Source: Cupriavidus gilardii
GTDB lineage: Bacteria > Pseudomonadota > Gammaproteobacteria > Burkholderiales > Burkholderiaceae
NCBI RefSeq assembly: GCF_013314895.1
Contig: NZ_JABTYE010000009.1
Span: 124,001 to 188,000, forward strand
Direction: 5' to 3'
Length of the DNA stretch: 64,000 nt
Position numbers and translations under genes: made by a program
In this document: in pieces, positions 45,961-55,117 of the stretch
How the letters are laid out: every line of letters begins with the position of its first letter
Numbering within the stretch: the stretch's first letter is position 1
Notes under the pieces: model-generated
Seen by the model: the letters and a program-made list of their open reading frames with translations, nothing else
Databases searched by the model: none
Told to the model about the DNA's origin: nothing

Positions 45961-47079
45961 ATGGCAACCGAAGCCAATGTCCCGGCCCCATCCAGCCGCT
46001 GGCCATCGCGGCGAGCGGTGCGCACCACGCTGGCGATCCTCTGCGCGCTGCTGGCGATCTACGGCGGGTATCGCTGGTGGCAGCACCGCCAACACACGGT
46101 CACCAGCGACAACGCCTATGTGCGTGCCGACGTCACCGCGGTGGCGCCGCGCGTGGCCGGCTATGTACGCGCCGTCGCGGTCGACGATAACCAGCCGGTC
46201 CGCGCCGGCGACGTGCTGTTCCGCATCGACGACGCCGACTATCTGGCGCGGGTCGGTCAGGCCGAGGCCGATGTGCTGGCGCGCCGCGCCGCGCTTGCGA
46301 CGCTCGAGCGCCAGCACCGACTGCAGCAGGCGCAGATCCAGCAGGCCCTGGCGACGCTGCGCATTCGGCAATCGGCCACGCGCCGTGCCGAGCTTGATCA
46401 TCGGCGCCACGCCTCGCTGCTGGAGGCCCACGCCAGCAGCCGCCAGACCTATGAACTGGCGCGCGCGGAGGCCGAGCAGGCGGCCGCGGCCGAGCAAGGC
46501 GCGGTGGCCCATCTCGATGCGGAGCGCCGACGCCTGGAGGTGATCGCCGCGCAGATCGAAGAGGGCAAGGCCGCCGAAGCGAGCGCACTGGCACGGCTCG
46601 AGCTGGCGCGCATCGATCTGGGCAATACCGTGGTGCGGGCGCCGGTCGACGGCATCGTCGGCAATCGGCAGATCCGCGTCGGGCGCTACGTCGAGCCCGG
46701 CACGCAGGCCCTGGCGCTGGTGCCGGTCGAGGCGTCCTGGGTCGTCGCGAACCTGAAGGAGACCGAGCTGCACCGCATCCGTGTCGGCAGCCCGGTGCGG
46801 ATCGAGTTCGACAGCTATCCCGGCGTGCCGATCGACGGCACGGTGGCCAGCGTGTCGCCGGGCAGCGGCGCGCAATTTGCGCTGCTGCCGCCGGACAACG
46901 CCACCGGCAACTTCACGAAGATCGTGCAGCACGTGCCGGTCAAGATCGTGCCGACGCGCGGCGGCCCGCTGCACGGCAAGCTGGTGCCGGGACTGTCGGC
47001 CGTGGTGTCGATCGATACGCGAACCGGCGCGGCGGCCCCCGCAGCACCGCTGGCGCAGCGACTCGCGCAGGCCAGATGA
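45961..47079 (+). CDS. HlyD/EmrA-family efflux membrane fusion protein
   Basis: A 372-residue membrane fusion protein: one N-terminal membrane helix (about 23-41), TSDNAYVRADVTAVAPRVAGYV (the biotinyl-lipoyl-like half motif), a long coiled coil (about 95-210) and the barrel domain with VRAPVDGIVGNRQIRVGRYV. It links the inner-membrane pump to an outer-membrane channel, which is not encoded here. Its stop overlaps the pump gene start. Confidence 0.92.
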   Translation: MATEANVPAPSSRWPSRRAVRTTLAILCALLAIYGGYRWWQHRQHTVTSDNAYVRADVTAVAPRVAGYVRAVAVDDNQPVRAGDVLFRIDDADYLARVGQAEADVLARRAALATLERQHRLQQAQIQQALATLRIRQSATRRAELDHRRHASLLEAHASSRQTYELARAEAEQAAAAEQGAVAHLDAERRRLEVIAAQIEEGKAAEASALARLELARIDLGNTVVRAPVDGIVGNRQIRVGRYVEPGTQALALVPVEASWVVANLKETELHRIRVGSPVRIEFDSYPGVPIDGTVASVSPGSGAQFALLPPDNATGNFTKIVQHVPVKIVPTRGGPLHGKLVPGLSAVVSIDTRTGAAAPAAPLAQRLAQAR

Positions 47080-48668
47080 TGGGCCGGCGCTTCGCCATCC
47101 TGCTGGCCGCGGTGACGCTGCTGGCCCTCACCGACGCCATCAACAGCACGCTGATGATGGTCAATCGCGCTCATTTCGCCGGCGGTCTGCAGGCGACGCT
47201 GGACGAGGCGGCCTGGCTCAACATCCTGTACTTCGCCGCGAAGCTGGCCGGTTTCGTGGTCGCGGCCGCGGTCGCGCGCCGCTTCGGCGAGCCCACGGTG
47301 TTGCGGTGGTCCGGCGTGTTGCTGGTGGCCTCTACGGCGGCCGCATCGCTGCCGCTCGATCTGGCGATGCTGTGTGCCTGCCGGGTCGTGCAAGGCGCGA
47401 GCGCCGCGCTGATGCTCGCCACTGCTCAGGCGCTGCTGTTTCGCGATGCGCCGCCGCGCTGGACGCCGCTGAGCCAGGCCGTGTTCGCGCTGGCGACGGT
47501 GATGGCGCCGACCACGCTGGCGCCGCTGGCGCAGGGCTGGGTCACCGATCATGGGTCCTGGCGTCAGGTGTTTCTGGCGGGCGTGCCCTTCGGGCTGATG
47601 GGGCTGATGGGACTGATGGGACTGATGGGACTGGTGCTGCCGACGCTTCGTCGCGAACCCGCCCGCCCGTGCGGCGATGGGGCGGCCTCGGGGGCACCGT
47701 CCGCGCTCGATCCGATCGATATCGCGCTGCTGATCGTCGCGTCGGTCGCCACCGTCTTCGTGCTGCAGGAAGGCAATCGCCACGACTGGCTGCACTCGCC
47801 ACGAATCGTGCAGGCCGGGCTGCTGGCGGCGACGACCCTGTTGCTGGCGGCATGGCGCCAGCGCCGGCGCGATGGCGCGCGCTGGCTGCAGGCGCGGCTG
47901 TTCCGCGATCCGCATTTTGCCTTCGGCTTCTGCGTCAGCTTCGTGGCCGGCTTCGCGCTGTTCGGCAGCGCCTTTCTGCTGCCCGCCTTCGCGCTCAATG
48001 TGCTGCGGCTGAGCCCGACCCATGCGGGCGATCTGCTGAGCTCGAGCGCGGCCACCGCTTCGCTGGGCCTGCTGCTCGGCGGCGCACTGGCGCAGTACAC
48101 GCGCGTGGCGCCGTTCAAGCTGATCCCGCTCGGCATCGTGCTGTTCATGCTGGCGATGGGGATGCTGGCGTATGCCACCGCGTACAGCGGCTTGCCCGAC
48201 ATGACCCCGCCGCTGCTGATCCGCGGCTTCGGCCTCGGGCTGATGTTCATCTCGCTGACGCTGGTGACACTGGGCGGACTGCCGACCGAGCTGGCCTGCC
48301 AGGGCGCCGCGCTGTTCAACTTCGGCCGCCAGTTCGGCGGACTGATCGGCATCGCCTTTCTGCAGACATATCTGCATCATCGCCATGGCGCCGCGCGTAC
48401 TGCGCTGGTCGAGACCCTGCCGGTGGGCGCGGACGTGCCGCTCGCCGCGGCGTCGACCGAATCGCCGATGGGCCAGGCACTGTCGCATATCGATTGGGCC
48501 ATGGCGATGGGCGCCACGCTGGAACCGCTGCTGGAGCGCCAGGCCGGCGCGCTGGCCTTCAATGCCGGCTTTCTGTCGCTGGCGCTGCTGTTCGTCGTGG
48601 CGATTCCCGTGCTGCTGGCGATCAAGGGGGCGCTCGGCCGCTACGCTGGCGATACCGCCGCGCATTGA
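47076..48668 (+). CDS. EmrB-like MFS drug efflux pump (DHA2 family)
   Basis: A 530-residue, 14-helix type transporter. It begins FAILLAAVTLLALTDAINSTLMMVN and contains CRVVQGASAALMLATAQALLF, typical of DHA2 pumps paired with HlyD proteins. Overlap of 4 bp with the membrane fusion gene indicates one transcript. It contains a four-fold LMG repeat (residues about 174-185) from a 9-bp tandem DNA repeat, in or next to a membrane helix. Confidence 0.9.
   Translation: MMGRRFAILLAAVTLLALTDAINSTLMMVNRAHFAGGLQATLDEAAWLNILYFAAKLAGFVVAAAVARRFGEPTVLRWSGVLLVASTAAASLPLDLAMLCACRVVQGASAALMLATAQALLFRDAPPRWTPLSQAVFALATVMAPTTLAPLAQGWVTDHGSWRQVFLAGVPFGLMGLMGLMGLMGLVLPTLRREPARPCGDGAASGAPSALDPIDIALLIVASVATVFVLQEGNRHDWLHSPRIVQAGLLAATTLLLAAWRQRRRDGARWLQARLFRDPHFAFGFCVSFVAGFALFGSAFLLPAFALNVLRLSPTHAGDLLSSSAATASLGLLLGGALAQYTRVAPFKLIPLGIVLFMLAMGMLAYATAYSGLPDMTPPLLIRGFGLGLMFISLTLVTLGGLPTELACQGAALFNFGRQFGGLIGIAFLQTYLHHRHGAARTALVETLPVGADVPLAAASTESPMGQALSHIDWAMAMGATLEPLLERQAGALAFNAGFLSLALLFVVAIPVLLAIKGALGRYAGDTAAH
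47595..47630 (+). repeat. Four 9-bp tandem repeats coding for LMG units
   Basis: CTGATGGGG/A occurs four times in a row (47595-47630), in frame, within the efflux pump gene. Length changes would add or remove three residues without a frameshift. Confidence 0.8.
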
Positions 48669-48692
48669 CGGGATGGCGATCCGGCCCCGCGG

Positions 48693-49658
48693 CTACGTCG
48701 GCTCCACCGCCCTCGGCACATCGTGCGCCGGCGCGATCGCACGCTGCCATCGCACGGTGGCAAGGAGCGAGGCCAGCACGATCAGGCCGCCGCCGACCCA
48801 GCCGGACGGCGCGATCCGTTCGCCCAGCCACAGCCATGCGAACAGCGCGCCGAAGGCGGGCTCGCTGCCCATCAGCAACGCGACACGCGTCGGGCTGCTG
48901 CGCTTGATCGCGTAGTTCTGCGCGAAGAACGCGAACAGCGTGCAGGCGCCGACCAGGTACAGCAGGCACAACCAGAACGCGGCCTGCGCGCCGACACCTG
49001 GCAGCGGCGGCAGCGGCCAGGTGGCCGTTCCAGCGGCCCCCGCGGTGCCGGCAGCCCACGCGACCGCCACGCTGCCGATCGACACCACGCCGGCCTGCAG
49101 CGCGGTGACCGCCAGCGCGGGCGGCGGCTGCCCGCCCATGCTGTGCTTCATCGCGCAAACATAGACGGCCCGCAGCAGCGCGGCAAGCAGGATCAGCGCA
49201 TCGCCGGGATGGAAAGTCAGCGACCAGGTACCGTCCGCGGCCAGTACCCACGCACCGCACAGCGACAGCAGCACCGCCGCCCACTCCAGGCGGGAAGGCC
49301 GGCGCGACAGCAGCAGCCATTCGATCAGCGGCGTCAGCACCACGCACAGGCTGATCAGGAACGCCGCATTGGCGGCCCGTGTCAGCAACAGGCCGAAGGT
49401 CTCGCACAGGAAGATGCCGAGCAACAGGACACCGGCACCCGCTATGCGCGCCAGCGATGCCGTCGGTATGCCGCGCAGCCCGGCCAGCGTCGGCGACAGC
49501 AGCACAAAGGTCAGCCCGAAGCGCAGCGCCAGCAGGCCCAGCACCGGGTAGTGCTGCAGCGCCTGCTTGGCGACGCCATAGCTGGTGCCCCACACCACGG
49601 CCACCCCGAGCAGCATCAGGTCGGACAACATCAGCAGGCGGGCTTGTCGGGCGGTCAT
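48693..49658 (-). CDS. EamA-family (DMT superfamily) transporter
   Basis: A 321-residue protein with about ten helices in two EamA repeats (VAVVWGTSYGVAKQALQHYP; LMGSEPAFGALFAWLWLGE). The family exports amino acids, purines or other metabolites. ATG 49658 is chosen because it begins at the first helix; an upstream extension would be unusual. It is divergent from a LysR gene, which probably controls it. Confidence 0.9.
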   Translation of the reverse strand: MTARQARLLMLSDLMLLGVAVVWGTSYGVAKQALQHYPVLGLLALRFGLTFVLLSPTLAGLRGIPTASLARIAGAGVLLLGIFLCETFGLLLTRAANAAFLISLCVVLTPLIEWLLLSRRPSRLEWAAVLLSLCGAWVLAADGTWSLTFHPGDALILLAALLRAVYVCAMKHSMGGQPPPALAVTALQAGVVSIGSVAVAWAAGTAGAAGTATWPLPPLPGVGAQAAFWLCLLYLVGACTLFAFFAQNYAIKRSSPTRVALLMGSEPAFGALFAWLWLGERIAPSGWVGGGLIVLASLLATVRWQRAIAPAHDVPRAVEPT

Positions 49659-49746
49659 GGACTGAGCGCATCGGCGGGCGAATGGATCGGTCCGAACATT
49701 GTCCGGCATTGCATCCGCGGCGATAATCGGTCCGTCCTGCAAATCT

Positions 49747-49767
49747 TTGATGTCGTAGATTCATCAA
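49747..49767. promoter_or_regulatory. Inverted repeat in the EamA/LysR divergent promoter
   Basis: TTGATG (49747-49752) and CATCAA (49762-49767) form an inverted repeat around a 9-base centre in the 126-bp intergenic region. Its size fits a LysR dimer site. It lies 18 bp before the LysR ATG. Confidence 0.5.
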
Positions 49768-49784
49768 TTGCCAACGCGCCGCCG

Positions 49785-50774
49785 ATGCACCAGAACACCC
49801 TGATCGCCCTGCTCCCCGACCTGGCCGTCTTCGCCCGTGTCGTCGAGACCGGCAACTTCTCGCTGGCCGCGCGCCAGCTGGGCAGCACGCCGTCGACCGT
49901 CAGCCGGCAGATCAAGCGGCTCGAGGAAGCGCTGGCCACGCGGCTGCTGGAACGCTCGACCCGCAAGGTCCGCGTAACGGAAGCGGGCGAGCAGGTCGCG
50001 CGGTTCTGCCGCGACATGGTCGGGGCCGCCGCCGGCGCGGTCGACGCGGCGGGCCAACTGGGCGGGCGGCCGCAGGGGCGCGTCACGCTGAGCGCGCCGG
50101 TGGCCTATGCCAAGACCGTGATCCACCCGCTGATTCCGGCGTTCCTGCGCCAGTACGAGCAGATCGACGTGCATCTGCGCTTTTCCGACCAGAGCGTCGA
50201 TCCGCTGGCCGACGAGGTCGATCTGGTGATCCGGCTGACGGACGATCCGCCGCCGGGGCTGGCCGGCCGCCGGCTCGGCGCCGTGCGTTGGGTGTTATGC
50301 GCGTCGCCGCGCTACCTGCGCAAGCGCGGCATGCCGGCGCAGCCCCGGGCGCTAGCCGAGCACGACTGCCTGTTCCTCGGCGAGGTTGCCGACGACAATC
50401 GCTGGCGCTTTCGCCGTGGCGGAGAAACGCAGACGGTAACGGTACGCGGGCGCTATATCGCCAACCATGTCGGCGCACGGCTCGAAGGCGCGCTGGGCGG
50501 CCTGGGCATTGCCGCGCTGCCCGACTTCGCGGCACAGGCCGCCCTGCAATCGGGCAAGCTGGCGCAGGTGCTGCCGGACTGGGACTTCCGCGCCCGTGCC
50601 TACCAGGGTGCGGTGTGGCTGCTGTATCCGCCCAAGCGCGTGCTGCCGCCAAAGGTCCGTGTGCTGATCGACTATCTGGCGATGCATCTGGACGACGCGC
50701 GCGAGCGCCCCGCCGCGGTTGCGCCCACCGCTACGCCACGGCGTCGCACAAGGCCTCAGCCGGCCTCGCGCTGA
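49785..50774 (+). CDS. LysR-type regulator
   Basis: A 329-residue LysR protein with a helix-turn-helix at about 20-65 (FSLAARQLGSTPSTVSRQIKRLEEAL) and the substrate-binding domain from about 95. It resembles the DmlR-like group. The C-terminal 25 residues are Arg/Pro/Ala-rich. It is divergent from EamA and convergent with the methyltransferase gene, whose end it overlaps by 19 bp. Confidence 0.9.
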   Translation: MHQNTLIALLPDLAVFARVVETGNFSLAARQLGSTPSTVSRQIKRLEEALATRLLERSTRKVRVTEAGEQVARFCRDMVGAAAGAVDAAGQLGGRPQGRVTLSAPVAYAKTVIHPLIPAFLRQYEQIDVHLRFSDQSVDPLADEVDLVIRLTDDPPPGLAGRRLGAVRWVLCASPRYLRKRGMPAQPRALAEHDCLFLGEVADDNRWRFRRGGETQTVTVRGRYIANHVGARLEGALGGLGIAALPDFAAQAALQSGKLAQVLPDWDFRARAYQGAVWLLYPPKRVLPPKVRVLIDYLAMHLDDARERPAAVAPTATPRRRTRPQPASR

Positions 50775-51364
50775 GTCGGCCTCAACCCATCGGCGGCCCA
50801 CGCGTCGATCATGAAGTCGTCCTCGCGATAGCTTGCCGTGCGCGCGAAGCCGGTCTCCTGCTCGAGGAGGCGATGCACCTCGTCCGCGGGACACGCCTGC
50901 TCGTCGAACGGATGCCGCCAGTGGCAGGCCAGCACCAGCCCGTCGGGCTCCATCGATTCGCGCACCCTGCGCGCCAGCCAGGCGACCTGATCCGGCGCGA
51001 GGTAATAACAGAACTCGCTGAGCACCACCAGATCGAAGCGCTGCGCCGGCCATTCCCATGGCACCTTGATCGCTTCCACACGCACGTGCGCGGCAGGGCT
51101 CGCGCGCGCCGCCGCGGCCTCGATCGCGCGCGGATGCCGGTCGGCCGCCAGCAGCGCCTCGCAGCGCGATGCCAGCGCGGCCGTCATTTCGCCGTTGGCG
51201 CAGCCGGGCTCGAAGGCCGAGCGATAGCGCGGCCGATCGAGCATCGCCAGCAGCAGCGCGCGCTTGCGCGCCTCGAACCAGCGGGTGCGGTAGTGCCAGG
51301 GATCGTCGCCGTTGGCGTAGACGGCGTCGAAGTAGCCGTCGGGCGTCGGCTGGCCGGGGCTCAT
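50756..51364 (-). CDS. SAM-dependent methyltransferase (NodS-like)
   Basis: A 202-residue class I methyltransferase. FEPGCANGEMTAALASRC is the glycine-rich SAM-binding motif I, and FDLVVLSEFCYYL is motif II region. The N-terminal YFDAVYANGDDPWHYRTRWFE resembles NodS-type small-molecule N-methyltransferases. ATG 51364 overlaps the stop of the acyl-CoA ligase gene, so both should share a transcript. The substrate is unknown. Confidence 0.85.
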   Translation of the reverse strand: MSPGQPTPDGYFDAVYANGDDPWHYRTRWFEARKRALLLAMLDRPRYRSAFEPGCANGEMTAALASRCEALLAADRHPRAIEAAAARASPAAHVRVEAIKVPWEWPAQRFDLVVLSEFCYYLAPDQVAWLARRVRESMEPDGLVLACHWRHPFDEQACPADEVHRLLEQETGFARTASYREDDFMIDAWAADGLRPTQREAG

Positions 51365-52977
51365 GCCTGGCCCTCGTATCGGCGCCGCAGCTCGCGCTTG
51401 AGCAGCTTGCCGCTCGGATTTTTTGGCAGCGCGTCGGCGAAGATCACGCGCTTGGGCACCTTGAAATGCGCCATGCTGTCCTTGCAGAAGTCGATCACCT
51501 GCTGCTCCGACAACGACTGCCCTTCCTTGAGCACGATCACCGCGGTCACCGCCTCGACCCAGTAAGGATCGGGCAGACCGATCACCGCGACCTCGGACAC
51601 CGCGGGGATGCGGAAGATCATTTCCTCGACCTCGCGGCTGGCGACATTCTCGCCGCCGCTCTTGATCATGTCCTTCTTGCGGTCGACGATGGTGATATAG
51701 CCCTGCTCGTCGCGCACGGCGAGGTCGCCGCTATGGAACCAGCCGCCGCGGAACGCTTCCGCGGTGCGCTCGGGATCGTTGTAGTAGCCGTCGAGCAGTT
51801 GCGGCGAGCGATGGACGATCTCGCCAATCTCGCCCGGCGCGACATCGCGCATCTCGTCGTCGACGATGCGGGTCTCGACATTGAGCGCCGGCTTGCCGGC
51901 CGAGCCGGCCTTGCGCAGCTGGTCGTCGGGATGCAGCACCGTGGCCAGCGGCGCGATCTCGGTCTGGCCGTAGAAGTTCCACAGCCGCACGCGCGGCATG
52001 CGGCGCTGCATTTCCTTCAGCACCTCGACGGGCATGATCGACGCCCCGTAGTAGCCCTTGGCCAGCGAGCCCAGGTCCGCGCCCTCGAACAGCGGCGAGC
52101 GCAGCAGCGCGATCCAGATCGATGGCGGCGCGAAAAACGCATTGACGCGATGGCGCGCGATCAGCGGCAGGATCACGTCGGGCCGCGGCTGTCCGGTGAT
52201 GATATTGGTCGCGCCCAGATACACCGCGGGCCCGAGGAACACATCGAGCTGCGCGCAGTGATACAGCGGCAGCGCGTGCAGCACCACGTCGTCGGCCTGC
52301 ATATTGCCCTCGACGATGCAGGTCACGTATTCCCACAGCACCGCCTCGTGGCTCAACATGGCGCCTTTGGGCAAGGACTCGGTGCCGCTGGTGTAGATGA
52401 TCTGCAGCAGCGCGCGCGGAACAACCGGCGCGATGTCAGGCGCCGGTGCGCTCGCCATCAGGAGATCGTCGAAGCGCAGCATGCCCTCGGGCGCGCCGTC
52501 GGCCTGATCCTCGGACGGCAGCCAGATCTGCAGGCCGATCAGCACGCCGGGATGTTGCCCGTCCGCCGCGCCCTGCTCTGCCGCAGCGACCGCGGCGACG
52601 GCCAGCGCCTCGAAGCCCGCGCCCACCAGCAGCGTGCGCGCGCCGGAGCTGCGCAGGATATAGGCCACCTCACTGGCATTGAGCATGAAATTGATCGGCA
52701 CCAGCACAGCGCCCATACGGGCCAGCGCGAAGCGCATCGCCGCGAATGCATGCGAATTGCGCGACAGGATGGCGACGCGGTCGCCGGCGGCGATGCCCTG
52801 CTGCGACAGGGCCGCGACCAGGCGGTCGCAGATCTGGTCGAAATCGCGGTAGCTCCACTGCACGTCGCCGCAAACGATGGCGGTCTTGTCCGGCGTGCGT
52901 TGCGCCGAGCGCCGCAGGATGTCTCCCACGCCATGCTGATGCGCGCGGCGGATCGCCGCCTGCTGGTCTAGCGTCAT
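51361..52977 (-). CDS. Fatty-acyl-CoA synthetase/AMP-dependent ligase
   Basis: A 538-residue adenylate-forming enzyme. IIYTSGTESLPKGAML is the phosphate-binding loop (with ES where TG is usual), NFYGQTEIAPLATV motif A5, GWFHSGDLAV and DRKKDMIKSGGENV the hinge region, and the catalytic Lys is in NPSGKLLKREL. It resembles long/medium-chain acyl-CoA ligases such as FadD13-like enzymes. AGGAG lies upstream of ATG 52977. Partner methyltransferase downstream. Confidence 0.9.
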   Translation of the reverse strand: MTLDQQAAIRRAHQHGVGDILRRSAQRTPDKTAIVCGDVQWSYRDFDQICDRLVAALSQQGIAAGDRVAILSRNSHAFAAMRFALARMGAVLVPINFMLNASEVAYILRSSGARTLLVGAGFEALAVAAVAAAEQGAADGQHPGVLIGLQIWLPSEDQADGAPEGMLRFDDLLMASAPAPDIAPVVPRALLQIIYTSGTESLPKGAMLSHEAVLWEYVTCIVEGNMQADDVVLHALPLYHCAQLDVFLGPAVYLGATNIITGQPRPDVILPLIARHRVNAFFAPPSIWIALLRSPLFEGADLGSLAKGYYGASIMPVEVLKEMQRRMPRVRLWNFYGQTEIAPLATVLHPDDQLRKAGSAGKPALNVETRIVDDEMRDVAPGEIGEIVHRSPQLLDGYYNDPERTAEAFRGGWFHSGDLAVRDEQGYITIVDRKKDMIKSGGENVASREVEEMIFRIPAVSEVAVIGLPDPYWVEAVTAVIVLKEGQSLSEQQVIDFCKDSMAHFKVPKRVIFADALPKNPSGKLLKRELRRRYEGQA

Positions 52978-53171
52978 GCTGCTGTCTCCTGTGCCTGTTC
53001 TGTGCTCGTTCCATGCTCGTTCTGTGCATCCTGCTCGCGGCGGACCGCTGCGGGGAACATCGGCCGCCAGCCGCGTCAGGCTAGCAGCATTCCCGCGCCG
53101 GCGCATCCCCCCTGGGCCCGGTGCCGGCGATGCTACCATCGCCGGATCGTTCGTCAGCCGTGCTTTCGCCC

Positions 53172-53696
53172 ATGTCCACGTCCCCACGCCGTTCCGATCC
53201 TTTCGTCGATCACCTGCTCGAACTGATGGCGCCGCTGGCCGCACGGATCGGCCCGATCGCGGCGAAGCGGATGTTCGGCGGGCATGGCTTGTATTACGAC
53301 GGGCTGATGTTCGGCCTGGTAACCGATGGCCGCTGCTATCTGAAGGCAGACGCGGTCACGCTGCCCCGATTCGAGGCGCAACGCTGCGAGCCCTTCAGCT
53401 ATCGCAGCCGCGACAAGGAGGTGGTGATGCGCCACTACCTGAGCCTGCCGGCGCAGTGCCTGGAATCGGCGGGCGAGATGGAACCGTGGGCGCGCGAGGC
53501 GGTGGAGGCCACGCTGCGGCTGGCAAACGCGGCGCCGGCCAGGCGCAAGCCGGCGGCGAGGAAGTCGGCACCGAAGCTGGCGGCACCTAGCACGGTCGCA
53601 CCGACGAAGGTGGCGGCGAAGAAGGTGGTGGCGAAGAAGGAGGCGCCGAACAAGGATGCCGTCCAACCCGAGCCGCGGCGCAAGGCGCGGGGATAA
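53172..53696 (+). CDS. TfoX N-terminal-domain protein with histone-H1-like tail
   Basis: A 174-residue protein. Residues about 8-105 are a TfoX_N domain (LLELMAPLAARIGPIAAKRMFGG; YYDGLMFGLV). From about 118 the tail is rich in Ala, Lys and Pro (VAAKKVVAKKEAP), like the PAKKA tails of AlgP/H1-like DNA-binding proteins. No TfoX_C domain. The ATG at 53172 fits the domain start; an ATG at 53121 is less likely. Confidence 0.82.
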   Translation: MSTSPRRSDPFVDHLLELMAPLAARIGPIAAKRMFGGHGLYYDGLMFGLVTDGRCYLKADAVTLPRFEAQRCEPFSYRSRDKEVVMRHYLSLPAQCLESAGEMEPWAREAVEATLRLANAAPARRKPAARKSAPKLAAPSTVAPTKVAAKKVVAKKEAPNKDAVQPEPRRKARG

Positions 53697-53702
53697 CGCC
53701 GG

Positions 53703-54338
53703 TCAGATCTCGTCGATCGCGGTCGACGCGGTCGGTTTGCCCGCTTCCTGCTCCAGCGAGAAGCGGTCACGCGTGGTGACATAGAAGCTGGCACCGAAAC
53801 GCCCCACCGGAAAATAGTCCTGCAGCCTGACGCGCCAGCGTTCGGTATCGATCAGGCCGTCCCTGGCATGCAGCCGCAGCACGCGGCCGATAAAGATCTG
53901 GCGGCTGTCGGTCTCCAGCGTCTCCCACAGCAGGCATTCGAACGCGACGGGTGCCTCGGCGATCCGCGGCGGCGCGATTTGCGTGCTGGGCGCCGCGGTC
54001 AGGCCCACATGCGCGAGTTCGCTGACATCGGGCGGCAGCCGCTCGCCGCAGCGGTGCATCCGTTCGGCCATCGCCTCGTCGCACAGATGCACGACGAATT
54101 CGCCGGTGCGCACGATGTTGGCGGCGGTGTCCTTCAGCGCGCCGTCGGCCAGCCGGTTGACGCTGATCATCACGATCGGCGGCTCCTCGCCCAGCATATT
54201 GAACATCGAGAACGGCGCCGCATTGGCGGTGCCGTCCTGCCCCAGCGTCGTCACCAGCGCGATCGGCCGCGGCACGATCAGGCTGGCCATCAGCTTGTAG
54301 CGCTGGTATTCGGTAATGGCGTCGAAATCGATTTCCAT
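53703..54338 (-). CDS. Flavin reductase-like FMN-binding protein
   Basis: A 211-residue flavin reductase-domain protein (Flavin_Reduct): YKLMASLIVPRPIALVTTLG, NAAPFSMFNMLGEEPPIVMISV and EFVVHLCDEAMAERM are diagnostic. Such proteins supply reduced flavin to a monooxygenase or act as flavin-dependent enzymes. No partner monooxygenase is nearby. It is the last of three minus-strand genes, 29 bp after the GntR gene. Confidence 0.88.
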   Translation of the reverse strand: MEIDFDAITEYQRYKLMASLIVPRPIALVTTLGQDGTANAAPFSMFNMLGEEPPIVMISVNRLADGALKDTAANIVRTGEFVVHLCDEAMAERMHRCGERLPPDVSELAHVGLTAAPSTQIAPPRIAEAPVAFECLLWETLETDSRQIFIGRVLRLHARDGLIDTERWRVRLQDYFPVGRFGASFYVTTRDRFSLEQEAGKPTASTAIDEI

Positions 54339-54367
54339 ATTGGCGCGATCGCCTCGTTGATGTCGTG

Positions 54368-55117
54368 TCAAAGGCCGAGCAGCTGCGCCAGGCTCTTCTC
54401 GCCCTGCATGCGCGAGGTCTCGATGCGCTGCTCCAGCTCGCGCAGATGCGCGTCCATCCGCGCGATCGCGCCGGCCGCATCGCGCTGCTCGATGCAATCG
54501 ACGATCGCCGCGTGCTCGTCGTGCTCGCATGGCGCATGGCCCGGCGGCTCGTACAGGCCGACGATCAGCGAGCAGCGCGACACGAGCTCGGTCAGATAGC
54601 GCTGCAGCACCGGATTGCGCGCCAGCGCCGCGATGCGCAGATGGAAGCCGCTCGCCAGCCGCGCCCACGAGGGCTGATCGAAGCGGTGCATCGCGTCGTG
54701 CTCGTCGGCCAGCTGCCGGCGCAGATCGCGCAGATCGGCCGCGGTGACGCGCGCCACCGCCATCTCGACCAGCACGCGTTCGAGCGCCCGCCGCGCTTCG
54801 AAGATCTGGCCGGTCTCCTCCGGCGTCGGCTCGGCGATCACCGCGCCCTTGTTGGGCCGCAGCGCGACGATGCCGTCGTGCGCCAGTTTCTCCAGCACGC
54901 GCCGCACCACCGCACGGCCCACGCCGAACAGCTGGCACAGCTCCGGCTCCGGCAGCTTGGTCCCGGGCGTCAGCCGATGGTTCAGCACGCCGTCGAAGAT
55001 CGCCTGGTAGATGCGCGTGTCGGCATCGACGGGCGGGCGTTCCGTGGGCACGGCCGCTGCCTTGGCCTTGTTGGCGATGGACTTGGCACCGCCTTTGGTC
55101 AACGAATGAACGGTCAT
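54368..55117 (-). CDS. GntR-family regulator with FCD domain
   Basis: A 249-residue protein: winged helix about 35-100 (GTKLPEPELCQLFGVGRAVVRRVLEKL) and FCD ligand domain about 110-240, with metal-binding His residues in the last helices (GFHLRIA, DEHAAIVDCI). It most likely controls the surrounding catabolic locus. Its ATG overlaps the deacetylase stop as ATGA. Confidence 0.9.
   Translation of the reverse strand: MTVHSLTKGGAKSIANKAKAAAVPTERPPVDADTRIYQAIFDGVLNHRLTPGTKLPEPELCQLFGVGRAVVRRVLEKLAHDGIVALRPNKGAVIAEPTPEETGQIFEARRALERVLVEMAVARVTAADLRDLRRQLADEHDAMHRFDQPSWARLASGFHLRIAALARNPVLQRYLTELVSRCSLIVGLYEPPGHAPCEHDEHAAIVDCIEQRDAAGAIARMDAHLRELEQRIETSRMQGEKSLAQLLGL

Noticed and set aside
48723-49784. 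N-terminal extension of the LysR frame across the EamA gene
   Set aside because: The extension is antisense to a real transporter; the helix-turn-helix starts correctly at ATG 49785.
52141-52977. SsES in the ligase phosphate loop (TSGTESLPKG) as an inactivating change
   Set aside because: The loop keeps TSGT and PKG and the catalytic Lys is present, so the enzyme is probably active; the change is noted only in the gene entry.
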